Shown here in pieces: positions 18,238 to 28,962 of a stretch of 64,000 bases of DNA. Numbering within the stretch: position 1 is the stretch's first letter; each line of letters starts with the position of its first letter. The stretch is from Leptospira ainazelensis (GTDB taxonomy: Bacteria > Spirochaetota > Leptospiria > Leptospirales > Leptospiraceae), in assembly GCF_016918785.1 (NCBI RefSeq), contig NZ_JAFFPT010000025.1:1-64000 (forward strand). Direction: 5' to 3'. Made by a program: the position numbers and the translations under genes. The notes beneath the pieces are model-generated. The model made no database searches. It was not told where the DNA came from and was given only the letters and a program-made list of their open reading frames with translations.

Positions 18238-19209
18238 ATGGAAAAGGAAATCCGCAAACGACTGGATCAAGTAAAGGAAAAGGGTCATCAACGGCTCACG
18301 GTACTTTTGATCCCTCATGGATTCGATAAATCATTTCATTTTCAAATATCGGTTTTTACGATCTTCTTCTTATTCAGCCTTTTGGTTTCGATCTTAGGAA
18401 TTGCGGTCTTCGGAATCGTAAAATACAACAATACCAGAAAACAAATCAACGCTCTTGCGCAGGTTTATGGTAAATACTTCGACGAATACATCGAATACTC
18501 CGAACAGTTGGAAGGCGTTCAGGACGACTTTCTGGCTCTTACGGAAAGTTTGGAAGAAATCTATTCTCTTGTCGACGGAGAGAGAGACGAGATGTTAAAA
18601 CTTCCCGATGAGTCCGATATCGAAACGATCGCTCTCGCAGAATTAAAAACTGAAGAAGCCGCCGATAAGGACTTGATGTTGGGAAGAAGTTATCTCTCCG
18701 AAATCTACGGCTATCGCACCGCAAGAGTTTATATGGATAAACAGCGACCTTTGATGGACAGCGTTTACGACTTTCTCAATTCAAGATACGATATCATGGA
18801 CGCGCTTCCTTTTGGAGAGCCTCTTTATTCTTATAACCTGACTTCTTACTTCGGAACAAGACGTTCGCCTACAACGGGTTATATGGAATATCACGATGGA
18901 ATCGATCTTGCGAATGTTCCGGGAACTCCTATCTACGCGACTGGGAACGGTAAAATTCACCGCGTGATCTACTCGAATCGTGGGTACGGAAATCATATCG
19001 TCATTCAACACGCAAACGGTTATTTTTCCCTTTTCGGTCATTGTACTAGAATTTTCGTAAAAGACGGACAACAGATTCGAAAAGGAAATTTGATTGCAAC
19101 GGTCGGATCCACCGGAAACGTCACGGGTCCGCACTTACACTATGAAGTATGGCTTGGAGAATCCAATCGTACCGATCCGATGGAATTCCTAAAAGTTCCC
19201 GTTTATTAA
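18238..19209 (+). CDS. membrane-anchored M23-family metallopeptidase
   Basis: A 323-residue bitopic protein: cytoplasmic N-terminus, membrane span (about 38-62), helical/coiled region (about 65-190), then an M23 (LytM-type) domain (about 200-315). Zinc ligands and catalytic residues are present: His219 and Asp223 in YHDGIDLAN, His268 in FGHC, His299 and His301 in GPHLHYEV. Such enzymes cut peptidoglycan cross-links, usually Gly or D-Ala-mDAP bonds, in cell-wall growth or separation; the coiled region often mediates protein interactions. Translation may be restrained by the leader hairpin. It is followed by ligA 18 bp downstream. Confidence 0.9.
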   Translation: MEKEIRKRLDQVKEKGHQRLTVLLIPHGFDKSFHFQISVFTIFFLFSLLVSILGIAVFGIVKYNNTRKQINALAQVYGKYFDEYIEYSEQLEGVQDDFLALTESLEEIYSLVDGERDEMLKLPDESDIETIALAELKTEEAADKDLMLGRSYLSEIYGYRTARVYMDKQRPLMDSVYDFLNSRYDIMDALPFGEPLYSYNLTSYFGTRRSPTTGYMEYHDGIDLANVPGTPIYATGNGKIHRVIYSNRGYGNHIVIQHANGYFSLFGHCTRIFVKDGQQIRKGNLIATVGSTGNVTGPHLHYEVWLGESNRTDPMEFLKVPVY

Positions 19210-19227
19210 ACCCGATTCAAATTCGAT

Positions 19228-21273
<2,046 letters not shown>

Positions 21274-21590
21274 GTTTCCCCTTCTTTGGAAAAAGCCTGG
21301 TTTATTTTCTCGTTCGATATCGTTTCTCTCTTTCTAGAAATAGATACTGATCTTCCGATTAAATTACCGTTCCACCTTTTCAGTTTTAAAATTTTTACTT
21401 ACTATTGTTTCAAAATGAAGAATCGGGTTTTGTTCTAAAAATCGTTTCCTCATTCTTTTTAAAATCGAAGTCCGTTTTAATTTCTGAATCGGGACGATCG
21501 GCTGGTTTCGGGAAGGGTTTTCTCGATTTGTTTCAATACCGCTTCTCGAATCGATCTTTAGTTTTCGCAAAAATCTCCTTTCCATGTTGT

Positions 21591-21612
21591 AAAACCGACT
21601 TTTGTCGGTTTT
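21591..21612 (+). terminator. intrinsic terminator in the ligA-acyl-CoA synthetase interval
   Basis: AAAACCGAC and GTCGGTTTT form a 9-bp stem with a TTTT loop, followed by a T-rich tail (TTATTCTTTTTT). It lies 318 bp after ligA. The 21274-21765 gap otherwise holds no convincing ORF. Confidence 0.65.
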
Positions 21613-21627
21613 ATTCTTTTTTGATTT

Positions 21628-21654
21628 AATGTTCATTTTAAAAAAATGAACATT
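21628..21654. promoter_or_regulatory. 12-bp inverted repeat upstream of the fatty-acid operon
   Basis: AATGTTCATTTT and AAAATGAACATT flank an AAA spacer, about 110 bp before the acyl-CoA synthetase start. It partly overlaps a second, imperfect dyad (TGAACATTCGTTTA, 21647-21660). Sites of the form TGAAC...GTTCA are bound by TetR-type regulators of lipid metabolism elsewhere; the identity of any regulator here is unknown. Confidence 0.45.
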
Positions 21655-21765
21655 CGTTTATTCTGTTTCAATTTAAACGAGTTTCACAAAAAGAACTTGA
21701 TAGGCTGACTTCGATTTCTATTCTTTCTGCCGGAAGAGAATATTCTTTCTTTAAGGGGAACGGTT

Positions 21766-23661
21766 TTGGAGACTGAATTGAAATATTTATATGATCTGCT
21801 GGAACGTTCGGCGCGGCGTTTTCCTAATAAAGAAACGTTTTGTAAGAGAACTGCGAATGGGATTCAAGGAAAAACCTTTTCCGCTCTTAAGGACCAAGTC
21901 GACGCTTTGACTGCGGGTCTTATCGCCGAAGGAATTACAAAGGAGGATAAGATTGTTTATCTTTGTGATTCGAGCGTAAACTGGTTTTTGGCGGATTTGG
22001 CGATCATCAGCTCCGGCGCGGTTTGTGTTCCGAGAGGAACCGACGTCGTTGACGAAGATATTCTCTATATCGTCAACCATTCCGAAAGCAGATACGCTTT
22101 GGTTCAGAAGGAGAAAGACAAGGCTCGACTCATCCAGCTCGCTCCTCAAATTCCAGGAATCAAAAAAGTATTAGTTTTAGAAGATGAGAATGGAGAACTG
22201 AAGTCAGGATCCGATAGTGTTCTGAGTTTAATTCAATCCGGAAGGGAATATCTGAAAAGTCGTCCGAACGCGGTCCGCGATCGTTTGAAAGAAAAGTCTT
22301 CGGATGATCTTGCGACTCTTATCTATACATCCGGAACAACAGGAGCTCCAAAAGGAGTGATGCTCAATCAAACCGGTTGGATTTCGGCGATTGAAAAAGT
22401 CGTTCGTTTCACGGGTCTGACCTCGGAGGATTCAGGAGTCAGTTTGCTTCCGCCTTGGCACGCGTTCGAGCGAGCGATCGAATATTGCACCGTCGCACTG
22501 GGAGCTACATTCTTAATTTCTAATATTACGTCTTTAAAGGACGACCTTCGCGATTTTCGTCCGACTTTATTCCCGTCGGTTCCTAGAATTTGGGAATCTC
22601 TTTACAACGGAATCATGACCAAGGTTTCCAAGGAATCTGCGTTTAAAAGAGTTTTGTTTCATTTCTTTTTGAAAGTAGGAATGATCTGGTCGCTTAACAA
22701 ATCGATCCTCTTTGGATACGACTTTCAAATCGAAAGACCTAAGTTTTTCAGAGATATTACGAGAAGACTCTTTGCCCTTTCTAAGCTCGCGTTTCTATCT
22801 CCGCTCAAACTTTTTGCGATTCTAATCTTTTCCTCCGTTCATAAGGCTCTGGGGGGAAGATTGCGGGTCTCCGTATCGGCGGGCAGCGCGCTTCCGAGCA
22901 TCGTAGACAAATTCTTATCCGCAATCGGCCTTATCGTACTCGAAGGATATGGTATGACTGAGACTTCTGCCGTGACCTCGGTTCGGAATCCAAAAAAACC
23001 TTCGCCTGGTACGGTCGGAGTTCCGGTGGAAGGATATGAGTATCGTTTGAAAGACGAGTCCGGTAATCCGATTCCGAAGGGAAGTTCTAAAAAAGGGACG
23101 CTCTGGCTCAAATCCAAACAAATTCTTATGGGATACTATAAACGTCCCGAACTCAACGAAGTCGTTTTTGACAAAGACGGTTTTTTTGATACGGGCGATA
23201 TCATGCGCGTGAATTACAGAGGGGAACTTTCCTTTGCGGGAAGAGCGAAGGATACGATCGTTTTGGCGGGAGGTGAGAATATAGAACCGGTTCCGATCGA
23301 AGATCAACTTCTCAATTCTCCATTTATCAATCAGGTTATGGTTACGGGACATGAAAGCAAACATCTTGTTGTGTTAATTGTGCCGGATTTTGATAGAATG
23401 AAAACTGAGGTGGAAGGAATTCCAGAGGATCCGGCGGAGTGGAATCAAAATCCAAAGATCCGTGAAGTTTTTAAGAAAGAAATTTCAACGAGAATTTCTC
23501 GAAAAGGCGGATTTAAAGCTTTCGAATTGATTCCACAAAACGCTTTTTATGTGGTTCCTCGGCCGTTTGATCCCGATAAGGAAATGACTCGGACCTTAAA
23601 AATGAAACGAAACGAAATATTAGAGAATTTTAAAAAAGAAGTAACGGAGTTAACCAAGTAA
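21766..23661 (+). CDS. AMP-dependent long-chain acyl-CoA synthetase
   Basis: A 631-residue adenylate-forming enzyme, starting at TTG with AAGGGG seven bases upstream, a strong ribosome site that decides the start. The P-loop YTSGTTGAPKGVM is at 187-199; SAGSALP, GYGMTETSA, FDTGDI and GRAKDTIVLAGGENIEP follow, as in long-chain fatty-acyl-CoA ligases (FadD15/AasC-like). It activates fatty acids to CoA thioesters, important because Leptospira lives on long-chain fatty acids. It starts an operon with acyl-CoA dehydrogenase, MaoC hydratase and thiolase-like genes. Confidence 0.92.
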   Translation: METELKYLYDLLERSARRFPNKETFCKRTANGIQGKTFSALKDQVDALTAGLIAEGITKEDKIVYLCDSSVNWFLADLAIISSGAVCVPRGTDVVDEDILYIVNHSESRYALVQKEKDKARLIQLAPQIPGIKKVLVLEDENGELKSGSDSVLSLIQSGREYLKSRPNAVRDRLKEKSSDDLATLIYTSGTTGAPKGVMLNQTGWISAIEKVVRFTGLTSEDSGVSLLPPWHAFERAIEYCTVALGATFLISNITSLKDDLRDFRPTLFPSVPRIWESLYNGIMTKVSKESAFKRVLFHFFLKVGMIWSLNKSILFGYDFQIERPKFFRDITRRLFALSKLAFLSPLKLFAILIFSSVHKALGGRLRVSVSAGSALPSIVDKFLSAIGLIVLEGYGMTETSAVTSVRNPKKPSPGTVGVPVEGYEYRLKDESGNPIPKGSSKKGTLWLKSKQILMGYYKRPELNEVVFDKDGFFDTGDIMRVNYRGELSFAGRAKDTIVLAGGENIEPVPIEDQLLNSPFINQVMVTGHESKHLVVLIVPDFDRMKTEVEGIPEDPAEWNQNPKIREVFKKEISTRISRKGGFKAFELIPQNAFYVVPRPFDPDKEMTRTLKMKRNEILENFKKEVTELTK

Positions 23662-23662
23662 C

Positions 23663-25288
23663 ATGCTGTTTTTAAACCCATATTTAGAAAGTGAAGACAG
23701 AGATTTTTATATTACGGTAAAGGAATTCGCGAAAGAAAGAGCGCTTCCTACCGTGGAACAAAGAGACGAGGATTGCACTTGGGATAACGAACTCTGGAAA
23801 GAAATGGGGAGCATGGGCTTGCTCGGAATTCCTCTTCCGGAGCAATACGGAGGACAAGGTGGAACCTGTTTTCAGTGTTGTTTGGCGCAAGAAGCGTTTA
23901 ACGCCGGTTCGCTGGATTCCGGTTTTGGTCTTTCTTGGGGCGCTCATATGATCATCGGAACCCTTCCGATTCTTTTTCAAGGAACCGACGCGCAGAAAAA
24001 AAAATATTTACCGAAACTCGCTTCCGGCGAGTGGATCGCCGGTCTTGGTTTGACCGAGCCGGATTCCGGATCCGATGCCGCTGGTATGAGAACGTTTGCC
24101 GAAAAAACGCAGGGCGGTTTTATTATCAATGGAAGCAAGATGTATATCACGAACGGTCCGATCGGCCAAGTGTTTATTATAATGGCACGTACTACAAAGT
24201 CTCGCGGTCCGATGGGAGTTTCCGCCTTTATCGTAGAATCGAATATGAAAGGATTTCGAGTTTCCAAAGTTTTAAAAAAGTTAGGCCATAATACATCGAC
24301 GACTGCGGAACTTTCCTTTGAAGATATGTTTGTTCCCGAAGAAAATTTGCTCGGTCCTCTCAACTCCGGTTTTTTAAGAATCGGAAAGGCCACCTTAGAA
24401 TGGGAGCGAACCGTTCTTCTCGCGGCTTTGATGGGTGGAATGGAATACTCGATCGAGAGTTGTTTACAATACGCTTGGAATCGGCATCAGTTCGGGAAAC
24501 CGATTCTTTCTTTTTTTGCGATGAAGGAAAAAATAGCAAGGACTTGGGCTTATCTTTGCGCGGCAAGAAGAGTGATTTATTTTGTAGCTCGCAAAAAAGA
24601 TTCCGAACCCGATGTAAGTCTTCCTATGGAAAGCTCGATCGTAAAAGTTTACGCTTCCGAAGTTTCCGAAGAAGTCGCTTCGGATGCGGTTCAGATTTTC
24701 GGCGGAATGGGATATATGAGGGAGGTTCCGGTAAGTCGACTTTACAGAGACGTTAAACTTGGAACTATCGGCGGCGGAACCTCGGAAGTACAAAGAAGTA
24801 TTATTTCGGCAAGTTATGGCGGTTATGATAAATTTAAGAATATCATCGAAAGCGCCGTTTCCGAAAAAACTAGAATCGAATCCGAGAAAAAAACGAAAAA
24901 TACTCCCGTTGCAGATCTGATTTCCAAACTGGACAAACTCATTCAAACCGTTGGGGAAAATCCTGAAAGAAAAAAAAGACAACCTTTAGAATTCGGCTTC
25001 GCGGATCTTTTGACGCTGACTACCATTCTTAAATTGAGCGTTTGGGACTTGATGGAAGACAACAATCACTATAAGGTTTCGGATAAGGAAAGAGACATTC
25101 AGATTCTTGCATATTATTTGACCGCGCGTTATATTCGAGGAATCGGTTATCTTAAAGAATTGGATCAAAACGGCGTGGCTGATCTTCTAAAAGCTTTCGG
25201 GAGCTTGACGGTCCCGGAAAAAGAAATCGAAAATTGTATCGATTTTTTAAAAGAAGGGATTCTCGGCGCCGCTGCGGTTTCTGCCTAA
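23663..25288 (+). CDS. acyl-CoA dehydrogenase
   Basis: A 541-residue FAD-dependent dehydrogenase, one base after the acyl-CoA synthetase stop. It has the N-terminal helical, beta (GLTEPDSGSDAAGM, 128-142) and C-terminal helical domains. At the usual catalytic position, the Glu before GTSxxQ, there is Gly371 (IGGGTSEVQ). A glutamate at 248 in TLEWERT matches the alternative catalytic position used by isovaleryl- and long-chain acyl-CoA dehydrogenases, so the enzyme is probably active. About 150 residues follow the standard domain, a helical extension of unknown role. It would introduce the alpha,beta double bond in beta-oxidation. Confidence 0.9.
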   Translation: MLFLNPYLESEDRDFYITVKEFAKERALPTVEQRDEDCTWDNELWKEMGSMGLLGIPLPEQYGGQGGTCFQCCLAQEAFNAGSLDSGFGLSWGAHMIIGTLPILFQGTDAQKKKYLPKLASGEWIAGLGLTEPDSGSDAAGMRTFAEKTQGGFIINGSKMYITNGPIGQVFIIMARTTKSRGPMGVSAFIVESNMKGFRVSKVLKKLGHNTSTTAELSFEDMFVPEENLLGPLNSGFLRIGKATLEWERTVLLAALMGGMEYSIESCLQYAWNRHQFGKPILSFFAMKEKIARTWAYLCAARRVIYFVARKKDSEPDVSLPMESSIVKVYASEVSEEVASDAVQIFGGMGYMREVPVSRLYRDVKLGTIGGGTSEVQRSIISASYGGYDKFKNIIESAVSEKTRIESEKKTKNTPVADLISKLDKLIQTVGENPERKKRQPLEFGFADLLTLTTILKLSVWDLMEDNNHYKVSDKERDIQILAYYLTARYIRGIGYLKELDQNGVADLLKAFGSLTVPEKEIENCIDFLKEGILGAAAVSA

Positions 25289-25306
25289 ATAAACGGAGAA
25301 TTTTGA

Positions 25307-25738
25307 ATGTATCAAAAAGGGAAATCCTACAAAGAAATCCAAATCGGCGATAAGGCGAGTTTTTCAAAGACGATTACGGAAACCGACATTTATCTTTTCG
25401 CAGGAATCAGCGGGGATTTTAATCCGCTTCATGTTGATGAAGAATATGCAAAAACTACGATGTTCGGAACCAGAATCGCACACGGAGGTCTCGCCGCTTC
25501 CTTGCTTGCTCCGGTTTTAGGAATGAAACTTCCGGGTTTGGGAACCGTCGCCCTGGAAACCGTAACTAAGTTTCGTAAACCGGTTTATCCCGGCGATACG
25601 ATTACATGTACAGTGGAAGTAAAATCGAAAGTCGAAAGATTAAAAATGGTAGAGATGAAAATACTCTGGACCAACCAAAAGGGCGATACGATCGGAAAAG
25701 GAGAATGTAAAGTTCTTCCACCCGAGTCGAATTCTTAA
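25307..25738 (+). CDS. MaoC-type (R)-specific enoyl-CoA hydratase
   Basis: A 143-residue single hot-dog domain protein. The hydratase-2 motif is intact: GDFNPLHVD with catalytic Asp37 and His42, followed by the conserved IAHGGL segment. Close relatives (PhaJ) hydrate trans-2-enoyl-CoA to (R)-3-hydroxyacyl-CoA. GGAGAATTTTG precedes the ATG and it sits 18 bp after the acyl-CoA dehydrogenase gene whose product it would use. Confidence 0.9.
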   Translation: MYQKGKSYKEIQIGDKASFSKTITETDIYLFAGISGDFNPLHVDEEYAKTTMFGTRIAHGGLAASLLAPVLGMKLPGLGTVALETVTKFRKPVYPGDTITCTVEVKSKVERLKMVEMKILWTNQKGDTIGKGECKVLPPESNS

Positions 25739-25776
25739 TTTTTAAAAGCATCAAAAAGAACCCAAAAGGCAAATTC

Positions 25777-27300
25777 ATGAATCCTGTTTTACTAGGCATT
25801 AGCGATTCGGTCGCAAACGATTTTCCGGAAGAATATAAGGAATGGTCCGGCGAAAAAAAAGTATTAGAACATTATAAAAAGTCAATATCCGATCTTTTAC
25901 AATTTTTAGAAATGAAGCCGGAACTTCTTCAGAGTATTCTTACTGATTTTGTCAGCATCGAACCGGCTTCCTTGGGAAAGTCCGGTTACGGACATAGTGT
26001 ACGGATAGCCAATGAACTAGGATATACGGGTTTTCGTTCTCATTTGATAGATTTGGGCGGTGCGAGCGTGACCGGCGCCATCGGACAAGCTAGGACCATT
26101 TTTCAATCCGATCCGGAGGCGGTGATTTTGATAGCGGCTGCGGACATACCCAAATCCGCATTCAAACAGGTTTCCGATCTGAAACGATTGAACGAAACGG
26201 TTTGTCATCCGATCTTTGAACTCAACTACGGGGCGACATTGATCGCTATGTACGGACTTCTTATGAAAAGAATGATGTTCGAACACGGCATCGCTCAAAA
26301 AGATCTGGAAGAGATCACAAAAAAATTCCGATCCAATGCGATTTCCAACCCAAGGGCGAGCGTTTATCAGCAAGAGATTACCGAAAAACAAATTTCTCGA
26401 ACGATCGCAGATCCGTATTCCACTCCTATGATCGCGATCGTTACCGATCACGGTTTTGCAACCTTGCTCATGTCCGAAAAAAAAGCGAAAAAACTACAGT
26501 CACAAGGAAAACTAAAAAAGGACTTGGATCCGATGTATCTCATCGGAGCGGGACACGCGGCCCATTCCGAATACTTTATGCTGAAAGGCGACTTTGCAAC
26601 ACCGGCAGGATTGGCCGGTGAAATCGCATTCGCTTCCTCTGGAATTCAAAGAGAAGACATCGACTACGCTTGGATCTATGATTGTTTTACGGGAATGGTG
26701 ATTCTTCAATCCTCCGAGTATTTCGGATTATCGAAGAAAGAAGTTGCAGAAACTCTCAAAAACGGAGAGCTGCAATTTAAAAACGGGAAAAAAATTAAGA
26801 TCAATGAAATGGGAGGAATTTTAAATTACCAAGCCGCTATGTCTATGTCTGCGGCTACCGGACTCATTGATCTTGCCGCACACTATGGATTGTATTCTCG
26901 TGAAGTGCCCAATATCAAAGTTACGCGGCCCGAAAAATCGCTATTGGGAGGAAACGGAGGTGTGGACAGCATCAACTCGGTTGCGATTTTCTCTTCCAAA
27001 CCTTCGAAACTAAAAGCTAAATCGGCGAAACGACCTAAACTCTTTTTGAATCAAAACGGCGCAAAGGAAAACGAGGTCGGTACGGTCTTTTCTTCTACAA
27101 CGGTCAACATGAACCCCGGTTCTTTTACAAAAGCTCCTTATTCTTTGGCGCTCGTAAAAATGAAATCCGGAAGATATGTAATGGTAAATGCATATAATAA
27201 GAATGGAGAACTCTTAAAAACGGACCAATTGCTGGAAATCGATCGTTCGAAATTAAAAATCGTAAGTGAAAACGGTTTTTTGAAAGGAATTTTATCTTGA
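25777..27300 (+). CDS. thiolase-like protein with Ser in place of the nucleophilic Cys
   Basis: A 507-residue protein with the thiolase fold of the SCP2/acetyl-CoA acetyltransferase-like branch, including the C-terminal GGNGGVDSINSVAIF motif and about 90 further residues (DUF35/OB-like). At the position of the nucleophilic cysteine (usually GACASG) it reads LGGASVTG, with Ser97. The protein is therefore unlikely to do normal thiolytic cleavage and may be a non-catalytic or differently acting subunit. It is the last gene of the fatty-acid operon, 38 bp after the hydratase. Confidence 0.75.
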   Translation: MNPVLLGISDSVANDFPEEYKEWSGEKKVLEHYKKSISDLLQFLEMKPELLQSILTDFVSIEPASLGKSGYGHSVRIANELGYTGFRSHLIDLGGASVTGAIGQARTIFQSDPEAVILIAAADIPKSAFKQVSDLKRLNETVCHPIFELNYGATLIAMYGLLMKRMMFEHGIAQKDLEEITKKFRSNAISNPRASVYQQEITEKQISRTIADPYSTPMIAIVTDHGFATLLMSEKKAKKLQSQGKLKKDLDPMYLIGAGHAAHSEYFMLKGDFATPAGLAGEIAFASSGIQREDIDYAWIYDCFTGMVILQSSEYFGLSKKEVAETLKNGELQFKNGKKIKINEMGGILNYQAAMSMSAATGLIDLAAHYGLYSREVPNIKVTRPEKSLLGGNGGVDSINSVAIFSSKPSKLKAKSAKRPKLFLNQNGAKENEVGTVFSSTTVNMNPGSFTKAPYSLALVKMKSGRYVMVNAYNKNGELLKTDQLLEIDRSKLKIVSENGFLKGILS

Positions 27301-27429
27301 ATTGAAAGAAATTTTCAAGATGATAAGTCAGTACATTTTCCGAGAATCCGCAAAGAAAAACCAGTCAAAAGAGTGTTGTTCTTTGAGGAGATCTAAATCG
27401 AAAAGCTGATTCTAAATTCAAATGCAATT

Positions 27430-27855
27430 GTGGAAAGTTATTCATCGGATTTCAGTATTGGTTATTTTTTAGCATTCTTCAAATACAAACTCGCTAATTC
27501 GAACCAAGGATGGATGAGAGACAGCTCGCTTAGGAAACGGATCGAACTAACTATGCATATTAAGGCTGAGAATATACAAACGGGCCAGATTCGGATCTTT
27601 AACGGATCGGACTTGATTTTAATTCCTGATTCTTCCAATGAACAAGAAGGAACCATGTTTCTTCACGGAAGAAGGGTCGAAAATTGTCTGAATCTCCGAA
27701 AATACTCCACGTTCTTTGTTGTTTCAGATTCTGTCTCCAAAACCGGATTTCCGGAAAAGATCAAATTGCAAGAATTCGGTCCGGACGGATCCGTGATCGA
27801 AATTTCAGAGAGCAAAATGGACTGTTATCGTGTGATGGGAATATTTTTGGAGTAA
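27430..27855 (+). CDS. hypothetical protein
   Basis: Unrecognised product of up to 141 residues. Starts: GTG at 27430, or ATG at 27514 (113 residues) where AAGGA lies close upstream. The chain is soluble and looks beta-rich in its second half (IRIFNGSDLILIPDSSNEQEGTMFLHG, IKLQEFGPDGSVIEI), with no signal peptide or known motif. It follows the fatty-acid operon by 130 bp and is probably separate. Confidence 0.5.
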   Translation: MESYSSDFSIGYFLAFFKYKLANSNQGWMRDSSLRKRIELTMHIKAENIQTGQIRIFNGSDLILIPDSSNEQEGTMFLHGRRVENCLNLRKYSTFFVVSDSVSKTGFPEKIKLQEFGPDGSVIEISESKMDCYRVMGIFLE

Positions 27856-27931
27856 GTTCACTTTCTGCTGGATTCGATCCGTTGTATTCATAGAATCCGT
27901 ATCCACCATTCTTTTCCGAGGGGAATTCATC

Positions 27932-28162
27932 ATGGTCCAAAAGAAAAAGACCAAAGTCCAAAAAGCGGCTCCGAAAAAAAAACGAGCTCACGTATCTTCC
28001 TCCGTAAAAAAAAACGACATCCGTCTTTCGGATATGGTAGATTTAGCCGCAGAGGAATTCGTGAAGACGATTGAAATTATGGCGAAGCTTTCAACCGGCA
28101 GTCGAACGAAATTAAAAAACTCGATCAAATCGGCGGCGAAGCAGATCCTTCAGGGGAAATAG
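27932..28162 (+). CDS. small Lys-rich protein, possible nucleoid-binding
   Basis: A 76-residue protein with an excellent GAGGGGAATTC ribosome site before the ATG. The first 30 residues are basic with KKKTKVQKAAPKKKR-type runs, like a histone H1 tail; the rest is a predicted helix (VDLAAEEFVKTIEIMAKLS, SIKSAAKQILQ). The composition suggests DNA or RNA binding. No named family identified. A palindrome TCGAAACGTTTCGA sits 7 bp after its stop (28169-28182). Confidence 0.65.
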   Translation: MVQKKKTKVQKAAPKKKRAHVSSSVKKNDIRLSDMVDLAAEEFVKTIEIMAKLSTGSRTKLKNSIKSAAKQILQGK

Positions 28163-28419
28163 AAACGATCGAAACGTTTCGAATTTCTCTCGAAGAATTT
28201 TACATTCGAGTTCGTTTATTTCTTAAAATCGAATCGCTATTCAGAAACGTATAAATCGATTCGTATGTTTTCGCTCATTTGCTTCCATTCCCAAGAAAAA
28301 AAGCGTGCCAAAATATATTTCCTTTTTTTTAAAAACAGTCAATTTATTTCCAAAAAAAGAAAACACCGGAAAAAACTTTTGGAAAAAAATTTCCAAAAAG
28401 ATTCGATTTTTTTTAGGAT

Positions 28420-28554
<135 letters not shown>

Positions 28555-28570
28555 TTTTTGAGTGATTTCG

Positions 28571-28598
28571 AACCGGGAATGCGATTGTGCACCCGGTT
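28571..28598 (+). terminator. intrinsic terminator
   Basis: AACCGGG (28571-28577) pairs with CCCGGTT (28592-28598), with an inner TGC/GCA extension and a GATTGT loop, followed by TTTCGTTTTTTT. It ends the short transcript carrying the 38-codon ORF. Confidence 0.65.
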
Positions 28599-28707
28599 TT
28601 TCGTTTTTTTAACCCGCCCTTTTTCCGATTCTCCATATAGGATCGCTTCTTTAGAGAGTTGAAACATTCTTATTCCGCTAGAACCTTGTCTAAAGACCGA
28701 GGAAAGC

Positions 28708-28962
28708 ATGTATAAGAAACCGATGACTCCGACCCGAGCCGTAGAAACTTTTATCCGCTCCAAAAAAAACCAGGAACCGATCTCCGAAGAAGTCGTTATG
28801 GTTTTAGATTCTTTTAAAACCTGGAATGAAATCGAACTAACCGGACTTCTCAATGCTTCGTTTTACCAGCCGGAAGTTTTAAACGAATACAGATCCGAAG
28901 CTGCGATCCAAATTCTCCTCGAAAAGTTTAAAAAAAGAATCGTGGATATCCCTATTCAATGA
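28708..28962 (+). CDS. small hypothetical protein upstream of SUFU gene
   Basis: An 84-residue soluble, helical protein preceded by GAGGAAAGC before the ATG. No recognised domain. Its stop overlaps the start of the SUFU-domain gene by 4 bp (28959-28962), so the two are coupled and probably work together. A longer frame on the opposite strand over the same bases has no ribosome site. Confidence 0.65.
   Translation: MYKKPMTPTRAVETFIRSKKNQEPISEEVVMVLDSFKTWNEIELTGLLNASFYQPEVLNEYRSEAAIQILLEKFKKRIVDIPIQ

Noticed and set aside
21364..21636. 90-codon minus-strand frame between ligA and the acyl-CoA synthetase
   Set aside because: Highly basic, low-complexity, no ribosome site, and it crosses the terminator at 21591.
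28169..28182. Palindrome TCGAAACGTTTCGA after the Lys-rich gene
   Set aside because: Perfect, but loopless and without a T tract or a downstream promoter pattern; too little to call a terminator or operator.
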